Origin: Clusia tigrina
Taxonomy: Eukaryota > Arthropoda > Insecta > Diptera > Clusiidae
Direction: 5' to 3'
DNA length: 64,000 nt
Assembly (NCBI GenBank): GCA_920105625.2
Contig: OV050031.1
Span: 81,663,995 to 81,727,994 of the forward strand
Position 1 is the stretch's first letter. Each line of letters starts with the position of its first letter. This document shows, piece by piece, positions 33,001-46,980 of this stretch. The position numbers and the translations under genes were made by a program. The notes under the pieces were generated by a model, which saw only the letters and a program-made list of their open reading frames with translations, did no database searches and was not told where the DNA came from.

Positions 33001-35500
33001 GATATTGGCATAGAGAAGGCAGCAGACCCCCAATCAACAGCGGCAGCAACTGAAAAACCCACAGAGTTGCTAACAGAGGCTGCGACGCCGACTGAGACGC
33101 AGACTGAGGCAGATAGGGGTAGATATATGCATAGAGAAGGCAGCAGACCCCCCAATCGACAGCGGCAGCGATTGAGACGCCTACAGAAACGCGGACAGGG
33201 GCGGCGACGCCGACTGAAGCAGATAGGGGTACGTAAAGGCATAGAGAAGGCAGCAGACACCCCAATCGACAGCGGCAACGACTAAGACGCCCACAGAGAC
33301 GCTGACATTGGCTGCGATGCCGCCTGAGACGCCCACTGAGGCAGATAGGGGTAGATACTGGCACAGAGAAGGCAGCAAAGCCACCAATCGACAGCGGCAG
33401 CGCCTTAGACGCCTATAGAGACGCTGACAGAGGTTGCGACACCGACTGAGACGCCGACTGAAGTAGATAGGGGTAGAGAAGACGGCAAACCCCCCAATCG
33501 ACAGCGGCAGCGACTGAGACGCGTAAAGAGACGCTGACAGAGGCTGCAACGCCGCCTGAGGCAGATAGGGGTAGATATATGCATAGAGAAGTTAGCAGAC
33601 CCCCCAATCGACAGCGGCAGCAATTGAGACGCCTACAGAAACGCTGACAGAAGCTGCGATGCCGACCTGAGGTGGATAGGGGTAGATATAGGCATAGAGA
33701 AGGCAGCAGACCACTCAATCTACAGCGGCAACGACAGAGACGCCTACAGCGACTCTGACAGAGGCTGCGACTCCGACTGAGGCAGATAAGGGTAGATATA
33801 GGCATGGAGAAGGCAGCAGACCCCCCAATCGACACCGGCAGCGACTGAGACGTCCACAGAAACGCTGACAGGGGCTGCGACGTCGACTGAGGCAGATAGG
33901 GGTAGATATAGGCATAGAGAACGCAGCAGACCAACCCCATTCTACAGCTGCAGCGACTGAGACGCCTACAGAGACGCTGACAGAGGTTGAGACGTCGACT
34001 GAGGCAGATAGGGGTAGATAAAGGCACAGAGAAGGCAGCAGACCCGTCAATCGACAGCGGCAACGACTTAGACGGCTACAGAGACGCTGACAAAGGCTGC
34101 GACGTCTACTGAGACGCCGACTGAGGCAGATAGGGGTAGATATAGGCATAGAGAAGTCAGCACACCCCCCAATCCACAGCGGCGCCGACTGAGACGCCTA
34201 CAGAAACGCTGACAGATGCTGTGATGCTGACTGAGGCGGGTAGGGGTAGATATAGGCATAGACAAGGCAGCAGACCCCCCAATCGACACTGGCAGCGACT
34301 GAGACGCCTACAGAGACACTGACAGAGGCTGCGACGCCGACTGATACGCCGACTGATGCAGATAGGGGTAGATATAGGCATAGAGAATGCAGCAGAACCC
34401 CAATCGACAGCGGCAGCGACTGAGACGCTTACAGAGACGCTGACAGAGGCTGAGACGCCGACTGGGGCAGATAGGGGTCGATATAGGCATACAGAATGCA
34501 GCAGACCCCCAATCGACAGCGGCAGCGCCTGAGACGCCAACAGAGCCGCTGACAGAAGCTGCGACGCCGACTGAGACGTCGACTGAAGCAGAGAGGGGTA
34601 GATATAGGCATAGAGAAGGCAGCAGATTCCCCAATCGACAGCGGCAGCGACTGAGACGTTTACAGAAACGCTGACAGGGGCTGAGACGTCGACTGATGCA
34701 GATAGGGGTAGATATAGGCATAGAGAAGGCAGCAGACCAACCCCATTCTACAGCCGCAGCGACTGAGACGCCTACAGAGATGCTAACAGAGGCTGCGACG
34801 CCGACTGAGACGCCGACTGAGGCAGATTGGGGTAGGTATAGGAATAGAGAAGGCAGCAGACCTCACAATCGACCGCAGCAGCGACTGAGACGTCTAAAGA
34901 AACGCTGACAGGGGCTGCGACGCCAACTGAGGCAGATAGGGGTAGACATAGGCATAGAGAAGTCAGCAGACCCCCCAATCGACTGCGGCATCGACTGAGA
35001 CGTCTACAGAAACGCTGACAGAGGCTGCGATGCCCACTGAGGCGGATAGGCATACAGAAGGCAGCAGACCCCTCAATCGACAGCGGCAACGACAGAGACG
35101 CCTACTGAGACTTTGACAGAGGCTGCGACGCCGACTGAAACGCCGATTGACACGCCAACTGAGGCAGATAGGGGTATATATAGGCATAGAGAAGGCAGCA
35201 GACCCCCCCAATCGACAGCGGCAGCGACTGAGACGCCCACAGAGACGCTGACAGAGGCTGCGACGCCGACTGAGACGCAGACTGAGGCAGATAGGGGTAG
35301 ATATAGGCATAGAGAAGGCAGCAGACCCCCCAATCGACAGCGCCAGCGACTGAGACGCCTACAGAGACGCTGACAGAGGCTGCGACGCCGATTAAGGTAG
35401 ATAGGGGTAGATATAGGCATAGAGAATGCAGCAGCCCCCCCATCGACAGCTGCAGCGCCTGAAACGCCTACAGAGACGCTGACAGAGGCTGCGAAGCCGA
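27033..35500 (+). repeat. Satellite array, right block before the 11.5-kb tandem copies
   Basis: Same monomer family and orientation as the left block, resuming after the LINE. It introduces a variant I did not see left of about 26.18 kb, with ACCAACCCCATTCTACAGCC in place of the usual C-run segment (for example near 29265, 31870, 32435, 33930 and 34735). Local duplications: about 27.57-28.1 with 31.23-31.75 kb (offset about 3664) and 32.39-33.0 with 34.70-35.31 kb (offset 2304). No unique sequence interrupts it. Confidence 0.93.
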
Positions 35501-38500
35501 CTGAGACGCCGACTGAGGCAGGTAGGAGTAGATATAGGCATAGAGAAGTCAGCACAACCCCCAATCGACAGCGGCGGCGACTGAGACGCCTACAGAAACG
35601 CTGACAGAGGCTGTGATGCCGAGTGAGGCGGATAGGGGTAGATATAAGGATAGAGAAGGCAGCAGACCCCTCAATCGACAGCGGCAACGACAGAGACGCC
35701 TACTGAGACTTTGACAGAGGCTGCGACGCCTACTGAAACGCCGATTGACACGCCAAATGAGGCAGATAGGTGTATATATAGGCATAGAGAAGGCAGCAGA
35801 CCCCCCAATCGACAGCGGCAGCGACTGACACGCCTACAGAGACACTGACAGAAGCTGCGACGCTGACTGAGACGCCGACTAAGGCAGAAAGGGGTAGATA
35901 AGGGCATAGAGAAGGCAGCAGACCCCCCAATCGACTGCAGCAGCGACTGAGACGCCTACAGAGACGCTGACAGAGGTTGAGACGCCGAGTGAGGCAGATA
36001 GGGGTAGATATAGGCACAGAGAAGGCAGCAGACCGCCCAATCGTCAGCGGCAACGACTAAGACGCCCACAGAGACGCTGACATTGGCTGCGACGCCGCCT
36101 GAGACGCCCACTGAGGCAGTCAGGGGTAGATACTGGCACAGAGAAGGCAGCAGAGCCACCAATCGACAGCGGCAGCGCCTGAATCGCCTCTAGAGACGCT
36201 GACAGATGCGGCGACGCAGACTGAGACGCCGAGTGAGGCAGATAGGGGTATATATAGGTATACAGAAGGCAGAACACCCCCCAAACGACAGCGGCAACGA
36301 CTGAGAAGCCTACAGAGATTCTGACAGAGGCTGGGGCGCCGACTGAGACGCCGACTGAGGCAGATAGGGGTAGATATACACATAGAGAATTCAGCAGACC
36401 CCCCAATCGACAGCGGCAGCGGGTGAGACGTCTACAGAAACGCTGACAGAGGCTGCGACGCCGCCTGAGGCAGATAGGGGTAGATATATGAATAGAGAAG
36501 TTAGCAGACCCCCCAATCGACAGCGGCATCGACTGAGACGCTTACAGAGACACTGACAGAGACTGCGACGCCGACTGAGACGCCGACTGATGCAGATAGG
36601 GGTATATATAGGCATAGAGAAGCCAGCAGACCCCCAATCGACAGCGGCAGCGACTGAGACGTCTACAGAGACGCCGACTGAGACGCCGACTGAGGCAGAT
36701 AGGGGTAGATATAGGCATAAAGAAGGCAGCTGACCTCCCAATCGACTGCAGCAGCGACTGAGACGTCACAGAAACGCTGACAGGGGTTGCGACGCCAACT
36801 GAGGCAGATAGGGGTAGACATAGGCATAGATAAGTCAGCAGACCCCCCAATCGACAGCGGCATCGACTGAGACGCCTACAGAGACGCTGACAGAGGCTGC
36901 GACGCCGACTGAGGTAGATAGGGGTAGATATAGGCATAGAGAAGTCAGCACACACCCCAATCGACAGCGGCAGCGACTGAGACGCCCACAGAGACGCTGA
37001 CAGAGGCTGCGACGCCGACTGAGACGCCGACTGAGGCAGATAGGGGTAGATATAGGCATAGAGAAGACAGCATACCCCCCAATCGACAGCGGCAGCGACT
37101 GAGACACCTACAGAAACGCTGACAGAGGCTGCGACGCCGACTGAGACGCCGACTGAGGCAGATAGGGGTATATATAGGTATAGAGAAGGCAGCAGACCCC
37201 CCCCAATCGGCAGCGGCAGCGATTGAGACGCCCACAGAGACGCTAACAGAGGCTGCGACGCCGACTGATTCAGATAGGGGTAGATATAGGCATAGAGAAG
37301 GCAGCAGACCCCCCAATCGACTGCAGCAGTGACTGAGACGTCTACAGAAACGCTGACAGGGGCTGCGACGTCGACTGAGGCAGATAGGGGTATATATAGG
37401 CATAGAGAAAGCAGCACACCAACCCCATTCTACAGCCGCAGCGACTGAGACGCCTACAGAGACGCTGACAGAGGTTGAGGCGCCGACTGAGGCAGATAGG
37501 TGTAGTTATAGGCACAGAGAAGGCAGCAGACCGCCCAATCGACAGCGGCAGCGACTGACACGCCTACAGAGACACTGACAGAAGCTGCGACGCTGACTGA
37601 GACGCCGACTGAGGCAGAAAGGGGTAGATAAGGGCATAGAGAAGGCAGCAGACCCCCCCAATCGACAGCGGGAACGACTGAGACGCCTACAGAGACGCTG
37701 TCAGAGGTTGTGACGCCGACTGAGACGCCGACTGAGGCAGATAGGGGTAGATATAGGCATAGAGAATTCAGCAGACCTCCCAATCGACAGCGCCAGCGAC
37801 TGAGACACCCACACAGATGCTGACAGAGGCTGCAACGCCGACTGAGGCAGATAGGGGTAGATATAGGCATAGAGAAGGCAGCAGACCCCCCAATCGACTG
37901 CAGCAGCGACTGAGACGTCTACAGAAATGCTTACAGGGGCTGCGACGTCGACTGAGGCAGATAGGGGTAGATATAGGCATAGAGAAGGCAGCACACCAAC
38001 CCCATTCTACAGCCGCAGCGACTGAGACGCCTACAGAGACGCTGACAGAGGTTGAGACGCCGACTGAGGCAGATTGGCGTAGATATAGGCACAGAGAAGG
38101 CAGCAGATCGCCCAATCGAAAGCGGCAGCGACTGACACGCCTACAGAGACGCTGACAGAAACTGCGACGCCGAGTGAGACGGCGACTCAGGCCGATAGGG
38201 GTAGATATAGGAATAGAGAAGGCAGCAGACCCCCCATTCGACAGCGGCAGCGACTGAGAAGCCTACAGAAACACTGACAGGGGCTGCGACGCCGACTGAT
38301 GCAGATAGGGGTAGGTATAGGCACAGAGAAGGCAGCAGACCCCCAATCGACAGCGGCAACTACTGAGACGGAGACTGAGGCAGATAGAGGTAGATATAGG
38401 CATAGAGAAGGCAGCAGACCCCCCAATCGACTGCGGCAGCGACTGAGACACCTACAGAGATGCTGAGAGAGGCTGCGGGCCGACTGAGGCAGATAGGGGT

Positions 38501-41500
38501 AGATATAGGCATAGAGAAGGCAGCAGCCCCCATATCGACTGCGGCAGCGACTGAGACGCCTACTGAGTTTCTGACAGAGGCTACAGCGCTTCCTGAGGCA
38601 GATAGGGGTAGATATAGGCATAGAGAAGGCAGCAGACCCCCCAATCAACAGCGGCAGCAACTGAAACACACACAGAGACGCTAACAGAGGCTGCGACGCC
38701 GACTGAGACGCCCACTGAGGCAGATAGGGGTAGATATAGGCATAGAGAAGGCAGCAGACCTCCCAATCGACTGCAGCAGCGACTGGGACATCTACAGAAA
38801 CGCTGACAGGGGCTGCGACGCCAACTGAGGCAGATAGGGGTAGACATAGGCATAGAGAAGTCAGCAGACCCCCCAATCGACAGCGGCATCGACTGAGACG
38901 CGTACAGAAACGCTGACAGGGGCTGCGACGTCGACTGAGGCAGATAGGGGTAGATATAGGCATAAAGAAGGCAGCAGACCAACCCCAATCTACAGCCGCA
39001 GCGACTGAGACGCCTACAGAGAAGCTGACAGAAGTTGAGACGCCGAGTGAGGCAGATAGGGGTAGATATAGGCACAGAGAAGGCAGCAGACTGCCCAATC
39101 GACAGCGGCAACGACTAAGACGCCCACAGAGACGCTGACATTGGCTGCGACGCCGCCTGAGACGCCCACTGAGGCAGTCAGGGGTAGATACTGGCACAGA
39201 GAAGGCAGCAGAGCCACCAATCGACAGCGGCAGTGCCTGAGACGCCTCTAGATACGCTGACAGATGCGGCGACGCAGACTGAGACGCCGACTGAGGCAGA
39301 TAGGGGTATATATAGGTATACAGAAGGCAGAACACCCCCCAAACGACAGCGGCAACGACTGAGAAGCCTACAGAGATTCTGACAGAGGCTGGGGCGCCGA
39401 CTGAGACGCCAACTGAGGCAGTTAGGGGTAGATATACACATAGAGAATGCAGCAGACCCCCCAATCGACAGCGGCAGCGGGTGAGACGTCTACAGAAACG
39501 CTGACAGAGGCTGCGACGCCGCCTGAGGCAGATAGGGGTAGATATATGCATAGAGAAGTTAGCAGACCCCCCAATAGACAGCGGCAGCAATTGAGACGCC
39601 TACAGAAACGCTGACAGAAGCTGCGATGCCGACCTAAGGCGGATAGGGGTAGATATAGGCATAGAGAAGGCAGCAGACCCCTCAATCTACAGCGGCAACG
39701 ACAGAGACGCCTACAGAAACTCTGACAGAGGCTGCGACTCCGACTGAGGCAGATAAGGGTATATATAGGCATAGAGAAGGCAGCAGACCCCCCAATCGAC
39801 ACCGGCAGCGACTGAGACGCCTACAGAGACACTGACAGAGGCTGCGACGCCGACTGATGCAGATAGGGGTATATATAAGCATAGAGAAGGCAGCAGACCC
39901 CCAATCGACAGCGGCAGCGACTGAGACGCCTACAGAGACGCTGAAAGAGGCTGCGACGCCGACTGAGGCAGATAGGGGTCGATATAGGCATACAGAATGC
40001 AGCAGACCCCTAATCGACAGCGGCAGCGACTGAGACGCCTACAGAAACACTGACAGAGGCTGCGACGCCGACTGAGACGCCGACTGAGACGCCGACTGAG
40101 ACGCCGACTGAGACGCCGACTGAGACGCCGACTGATGCAGATAGGGGTATATATAGGCATAGAGAAGCCAGCAGACCCCCAATCGACAGCGGCAGCGACT
40201 GAGATGTCTACAGAGATGCCGATTGAGACGCCGACTGAGGTAGATAGGGGTAGAGAAGGCAGCAGACTCTCCCAATCGACAGCGGCAGCGACTGAGACGC
40301 AGACTGAGGCAGATAGGCGTAGATGTAGGCATAGAGAAGGCAGCTGACCTCCCAATCGACTGCAGCAGCGACTGAGACGTCACAGAAACGCTGACAGGGG
40401 CTGCGACAATCGACAGCGGCAGCGACTGAGACGCAGACTGAGGCAGATAGGCGTAGATATAGGCATAGAAAAGGCAGCAGACCCCCCTATCGACTGCGGC
40501 AGCGACTGAGACGCCTACAGAGTTGCTGACGGAGGCTGCAGTGCCGACTGAGGTAGATAGGGGTAGATGTAGGCATAGAGAAGGCAGCAGACCCCCCCAA
40601 TCAACAGCGGCAGCAACTGAAAAACCCATAGAGACGCTAACAGAGGCTGCGACGCTGACTGAGACGCCGACTGAGGCAGATAGGGGTAGATATAGGCATA
40701 AAGAAATCAGCTGACCTCCCAATCGACTGCAGCAGCGACTGAGACGTCACAGAAACGCTGACAGGGGCTGCGACGCCAACTGAGGCAGATAGGGGTAGAC
40801 ATAGGCATAGAGAAGTCAGCAGACCCCCCAATCGACAGCGACATCGGCTGACACGCCTACAGAAACGCTGACAGAGGCTGCGATGCCCACTGAGGCGGAT
40901 AGGGGTAGATATAGGCATACAGAAGGCAGCAGACCCCTCAATCGACAGCGGCAACGATTGAGACGCCCACAGAGACGCTAACAGAGGCTGCGACGCCGAC
41001 TGAGACGCCGACTGAGACGCCGACTGATTCAGATAGGGGTAGATATAGGCATAGAGAAGGCAGCAGACCCCCCAATCGACTGCAGCAGTGACTGAGACGT
41101 CTACAGAAACGCTGACAGGGGCTGCGACGTCGACTGAGGCAGATAGGGGTAGATATAGGCATAGAGAAGGCAGCTGACCCCCCCAATCGACAGCGGCAGC
41201 GACTGAGACGCCCACAGAGACACTGACAGAGGCTGCGACACCGACTGAGACGCCGACTAAGGCCGATAGGGGTAGATATAGGCATAGAGAAGCCAGCACA
41301 CCCCCCAATCGACAGCGGCAGCGACTGAGACGCCTACAGAAACGCTGACAGAGGCTGCGACGCCGACTGAGACGCCGACTGAGGCAGATAGGGGTATATA
41401 TAGGTATAGAGAAGGCAGCAGACCCCCCCCAATCGGCAGCGGCAGCGATTGAGACGCCCACAGAGACGCTAACAGAGGCTGCGACGCCGACTGATTCAGA

Positions 41501-44500
41501 TAGGGGTAGATATAGGCATAGAGAAGGCAGCAGACCCCCCAATCGACTGCAGCAGTGACTGAGACGTCTACAGAAACGCTGACAGGGGCTGCGACGTCGA
41601 CTGAGGCAGATAGGGGTACATATAGGCATAGAGAAGGCAGCAGACCAACCCCATTCTACAGCCGCAGCGACTGAGACGCCTACAGAGACGCTGACAGAGC
41701 TTGAGGCGCCGACTGAGGCAGATAGGTGTAGATATAGGCACAGAGAAGGCAGCAGACCGCCCAATCGACAGCGGCAGCGACTGACACGCCTACAGAGACA
41801 CTGACAGAAGCTGCGACGCTGACTGAGACGCCGACTGAGGCAGAAAGGGGTAGATAAGGGCATAGAGAAGGCAGCAGACCCCCCAATCGACAGCGGGAAC
41901 GACTGAGACGTCTACAGAGACGCTGTCAGAGGTTGCGACGCCGACTGAGACGCCGACTGAGGCAGATAGGGGTAGATATAAGCATAGAGAAAGCAGCAGA
42001 CCTCCCAATCGACAGCGCCAGCGACTGAGACGCCCACACAGATGCTGACAGAGGCTGCAACGCCGACTGAGGCAGTTAGGGGTAGATATAGGCATAGAGA
42101 AGGCAGCAGACCCCCCAATCGACTGCAGCAGCGACTGAGACGTCTACAGAAATGCTTAGAGGGGCTGCGACGTCGACTGAGGCAAATAGGGGTAGATATA
42201 GGCATAGAGAAGGAAGCAGACCTCCCCAATCGACAGCGGCAGCGACAGAGACGTCTACAGAGACGCCGATTGAGACGCCGACTGAAGTAGATAGGGGTAG
42301 ATAAAGGCATAAAAAAGGCAGCAGACCCCCCAATCGACAGCGGCAGCGACTGAGACGTCTACAGAAACGCTGACAGAGGCTGCAACGCTGACTGAGGCAG
42401 ATAGGGGTAGATATAGGCACAGAGAAGGCAGCAGACCGCCCAATCGTCAGCGGCAACGACTAAGACGCCCACAGAGACGCTGACATTGGCTGCGACGCCG
42501 CCTGAGACGCCCACTGAGGCAGTCAGGGGTAGATACTGGCACAGAGAAGGCAGCAGACCCCTCAATCTACAGCGGCAACGACAGAGACGCCTACAGAAAC
42601 TCTGACAGAGGCTGCGACTCCGACTGAGGCAGATAAGGGTATATATAGGCATAGAGAAGGCAGCAGACCCCCCAATCGACACCGGCAGCGACTGAGACGC
42701 CTACAGAGACACTGACAGAGCCTGCGACGCCGACTGATGCAGATAGGGGTATATATAAGCATAGAGAAGGCAGCAGACCCCCAATCGACAGCGGCAGCGA
42801 CTGAGACGCCTACAGAGACGCTGAAAGAGGCTGCTACGCCGACTGAGGCAGATAGGGTTCGATACAGCAGACCCCTAATCGACAGCGGCAGCGACTGAGA
42901 CGCTTACAGAGACACTGACAGAGACTGCGACGCCGACTGAGACGCCGACTGATGCAGATAGGGGTATATATAGGCATAGAGAAGCCAGCAGACCCCCAAT
43001 CGACAGCGGCAGCGACTGAGACGTCTACAGAGACGCTGATTGAGACGCCGACTGAGGTAGATAGGGGTAGAGAAGGCAGCAGACTCTCCCAATCGACAGC
43101 GGCAGTGACTGAGACGCAGACTGAGGCAGATAGGCGTAGATGTAGGCATAGAGAAGGCAGCAGACCCCCCTATCGACTGCGGCAGCGACTGAGACGCCTA
43201 CAGAGTTGCTGACGGAGGCTGCAGTACCGACTGAGCTAGATAGGGATAGATGTAGGCTTAGAGAAGGCAGCAGACCCCCCAATCAATAGCGGCAGCAACT
43301 GAGAAACCCATAGAGACGCTAACAGAGGCTGCGACGCCGACTGAGACGCCGACTGAGGCAGATAGGGGTAGATATAGGCATAAAGAAGGCAGCTGACCTC
43401 CCAATCGACTGCAGCAGCGACTGAGACGTCACAGAAACGCTGACAGGGGCTGCGACGCCAACTGAGGCAGATAGGGGTAGACATAGGCATAGAGAAGTCA
43501 GCAGACCCCCCAATCGACAGCGGCATCGACTGAGACGCCTACAGAAACGCTGACAGAGGCTGCGATGCCCACTGAGGCGGATAGGGGTAGATATAGGCAT
43601 ACAGAAGGCAGCAGACCCCTCAATCGGCAGCGGCAACGATTGAGACGCCCACAGAGTCGCTAACAGAGGCTGCGACGCCGACTGAGACGCCGACTGATTC
43701 AGATAGGGGTAGATATAGGCATAGAGAAGGCAGCAGACCCCCCAATCGACTGCAGCAGTGACTGAGACGTCTACAGACCCGCTGACAGGGGCTGCGACGT
43801 CGACTGAGGCAGATAGGGGTAGATATTGGCATAGAGAAGGCAGCTGACCCTCCCAATCGACAGCGGCACCGACTGAGACGCCCACAGAGACACTGACAGA
43901 GGCTGCGACACCGACTGAGACGCCGACTGAGGCAGATAGGGGTAGATATAGGCATAGAGAAGGCAGCAGACACCCCAATCGACAGCGCCAGCGACTGAGA
44001 CGCCTACAGAGACGCTGACAGAGGCTGTGACGCCGACTGAGGTAGATAGGGGTAGATATAGGCATAGAGAAGTCAGCACACACCCCAATCGACAGCGGCA
44101 GCGACTGAGACGCCCACAGAGACGCTGACAGAGGCTGCGACGCCGACTGAGACGCCGACTGAGGCAGATAGGGGTAGATATAGGCATAGGAAAGACAGCA
44201 CACCCCCCAATCGACAGCGGCAGCGACTGAGACGCCTACAGAAACGCTGACAGAGGCTGCGAAGCCGACTGAGACGCCGACTGAGACGCCGACTGAGGCA
44301 GATAGGGGTATATATAGGTATAGAGAAGGCAGCAGACCCCCCCCAATCGGCAGCGGCAGCGATTGAGACGCCCACAGAGACGCTAACAGAGGCTGCGACG
44401 CCGACTGATTCAGATAGGGGTAGATATAGGCATAGAGAAGGCAGCAGACCCCCCAATCGACTGCAGCAGTGACTGAGACGTCTACAGAAACGCTGACAGG

Positions 44501-46980
44501 GGCTGCGACATCGACTGAGGCAGATAGGGGTATATATAGGCATAGAGAAGGCAGCAGACCAACCCCATTCTACAGCCGCAGCGACTGAGACGACTACAGA
44601 GACGCTGACAGAGGTTGAGGCGCCGACTGAGGCAGATAGGTGTAGATATAGGCACAGAGAAGGCAGCAGACCGCCCAATCGAAAGCGGCAGCGACTGACA
44701 CGCCTACAGAGACGCTGACAGAAACTGCGACGCCGAGTGAGACGGCGACTCAGGCCGATAGGGGTAGATATAGGAATAGAGAAGGCAGCAGACCCCCCAA
44801 TCGACAGCGGCAGCGACTGAGAAGCCTACAGAAACACTGACAGGGGCTGCGACGCCGACTGATGCAGATAGGGGTAGGTATAGGCACAGAGAAGGCAGCA
44901 GACCCCCCAATCGACAGCGGCAACTACTGAGACGCAGACTGAGGCAGATAGAGGTAGATATAGGCATAGAGAAAGCAGCAGACCCCCCAATCGACTGCGG
45001 CAGCGACTGAGACACCTACAGAGATGCTGAGAGAGGCTGCGGGCCGACTGAGGCAGATAGGGGTAGATATAGGCATAGAGAAGGCAGCAGACCTCCCTAT
45101 CGACTTCGGCAGCGACTGAGACGCCTACTGAGTTTCTGACAGGGGCTACAGCGCTTACTGAGGCAGATAGGGGTAGATATAGGCATAGAGAAGGCAGCAG
45201 ACCCCCCAATCAACAGCGGCAGCAACTGAAACACACACAGAGACGCTAACAGAGGCTGCGACGCCGACTGAGACGCCCACTGAGGCAGATAGGGGTAGAT
45301 ATAGGCATAGGGAAGGCAGCAGACCTCCCAATCGACTGCAGCAGCGACTGGGACATCTACAGAAACGCTGACAGGGGCTGCGACGCCAACTGAGGCAGAT
45401 AGGGGTAGACATAGGCATAGAGACGTCAGCAGACCCCCCCAATCGACAGCGGCATCGACTGAGACGCGTACAGAAACGCTGACAGGGGCTGCGACGTCGA
45501 CTGAAGCAGATAGGGGTAGATATAGCCATAGAGAAGGCAGCAGACCAACCCCAATCTACAGCCGCAGCGACTGAGACGCCTACAGAGACGCTGACAGAAG
45601 ACGCCGAGTGAGGCAGATAGGGGTAGATATAGGCACAGAGAAGGCAGCAGACTGCCCAATCGACAGCGGCAAAGATTAAGACGCCCACAGAGACGCTGAC
45701 ATTGGCTGCGACGCCGCCTGAGACGCCCACTGAGGCAGTCAGGGGTAGATACTGGCACAGAGAAGGCAGCAGAGCCACCAATCGGCAGCGGCAGTGCCTG
45801 AGACGCCTCTAGATACGCTGACAGATGCGGCGACGCAGACTGAGACGCCGACTGAGGCAGATAGGGGTATATATAGGTATACAGAAGGCAGAACACCCCC
45901 CAAACGACAGCGGCAACGACTGAGAAGCCTACAGAGATTCTGAAAGAGGCTGGGGCGCCGACTGAGACGCCAACTGAGGCAGTTAGGGGTAGATATACAC
46001 ATAGAGAATGCAGCAGACCCCCCAATCGACAGCGGCAGCGGGTGAGACGTCTACAGAAACGCTGACAGAGGCTGCGACGCCGCCTGAGGCAGATAGGGGT
46101 AGATATATGCATAGAGAAGTTAGCAGACCCCCCAATAGACAGCGGCAGCAATTGAGACGCCTACAGAAACGCTGACAGAAGCTGCGATGCCGACCTAAGG
46201 CGGATAGGGGTAGATATAGGCATAGAGAAGGCAGCAGACCCCTCAATCTACAGCGGCAACGACAGAGACGCCTACAGAAACTCTGACAGAGGCTGCGACT
46301 CCGACTGAGGCAGATAAGGGTATATATAGGCATAGAGAAGGCAGCAGACCCCCCAATCGACACCGGCAGCGACTGAGACGCCTACAGAGACACTGACAGA
46401 GGCTGCGACGCCGACTGATGCAGATAGGGGTATATATAAGCATAGAGAAGGCAGCAGACCCCCAATCGACAGCGGCAGCGACTGAGACGCCTACAGAGAC
46501 GCTGAAAGAGGCTGCGACGCCGACTGAGGCAGATAGGGGTCGATATAGGCATACATAATGCAGCAGACCCCTAATCGACAGCGGCAGCGACTGAGACGCC
46601 TACAGAGACACTGACAGAGGCTGCGACGCCGACTGAGACGCCGACTGATACGCCGACTGAGACGCCGACTGATGCAGATAGGGGTATATATAGGCATAGA
46701 GAAGCCAGCAGACCCCCAATCGACAGCGGCAGCGACTGAGATGTCTACAGAGACGCCGATTGAGACGCCGACTGAGGTAGATAGGGGTAGAGAAGGCAGC
46801 AGACTCTCCCAATCGACAGCGCCAGCGACTGAGACGCCTACAGAGACGCTGACAGAGGCTGCGACGCCGACTGAGGCAGATAGGTGTAGATATAGGCACA
46901 GAGAAGGCAGCAGACCGCCCAATCGACAGCGGCAGCGACTGACACGCCTACAGAGACACTGACAGAGGCTGCGACACCGA
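35500..46980 (+). repeat. Satellite higher-order block, copy 1 of an 11.5-kb tandem pair
   Basis: About 11.48 kb of ordered monomer variants that recur as the next block. Minus-strand translations that are identical in the two copies include 35671-35907 with 47151-47387 (78 residues) and 36044-36529 with 47524-48009 (161 residues). The left edge is set where both copies show GGCAGGTAGGAGTAGATATA after different upstream monomers. Within the copy, about 38.1-40.1 kb resembles 44.7-46.7 kb at an offset of 6561-6563 bp, so the unit itself contains an older duplication. No unrelated sequence is present. Confidence 0.85.
40071..40130 (+). repeat. Local expansion of the 12-bp subrepeat (five perfect copies)
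   Basis: ACTGAGACGCCG is repeated five times without a mismatch inside one monomer, where most monomers have one or two. The matching site in the second 11.5-kb block has four copies. Confidence 0.95.

Noticed and set aside
38187..39590. 467-codon minus-strand open frame, and similar frames throughout the satellite, as genes
   Set aside because: The frame crosses many monomers, each shifting the phase, so the predicted protein cycles through three frames of the same repeat. Length differences in C runs are freely tolerated, and the openness follows from the rarity of CTA, TTA and TCA on the plus strand.
42850..42865. GGTTCGATAC in one monomer as a pol III B box (also near 54208)
   Set aside because: It appears in only a couple of monomers by single changes from GGGGTCGATA, with no A box or terminator at the right spacing.
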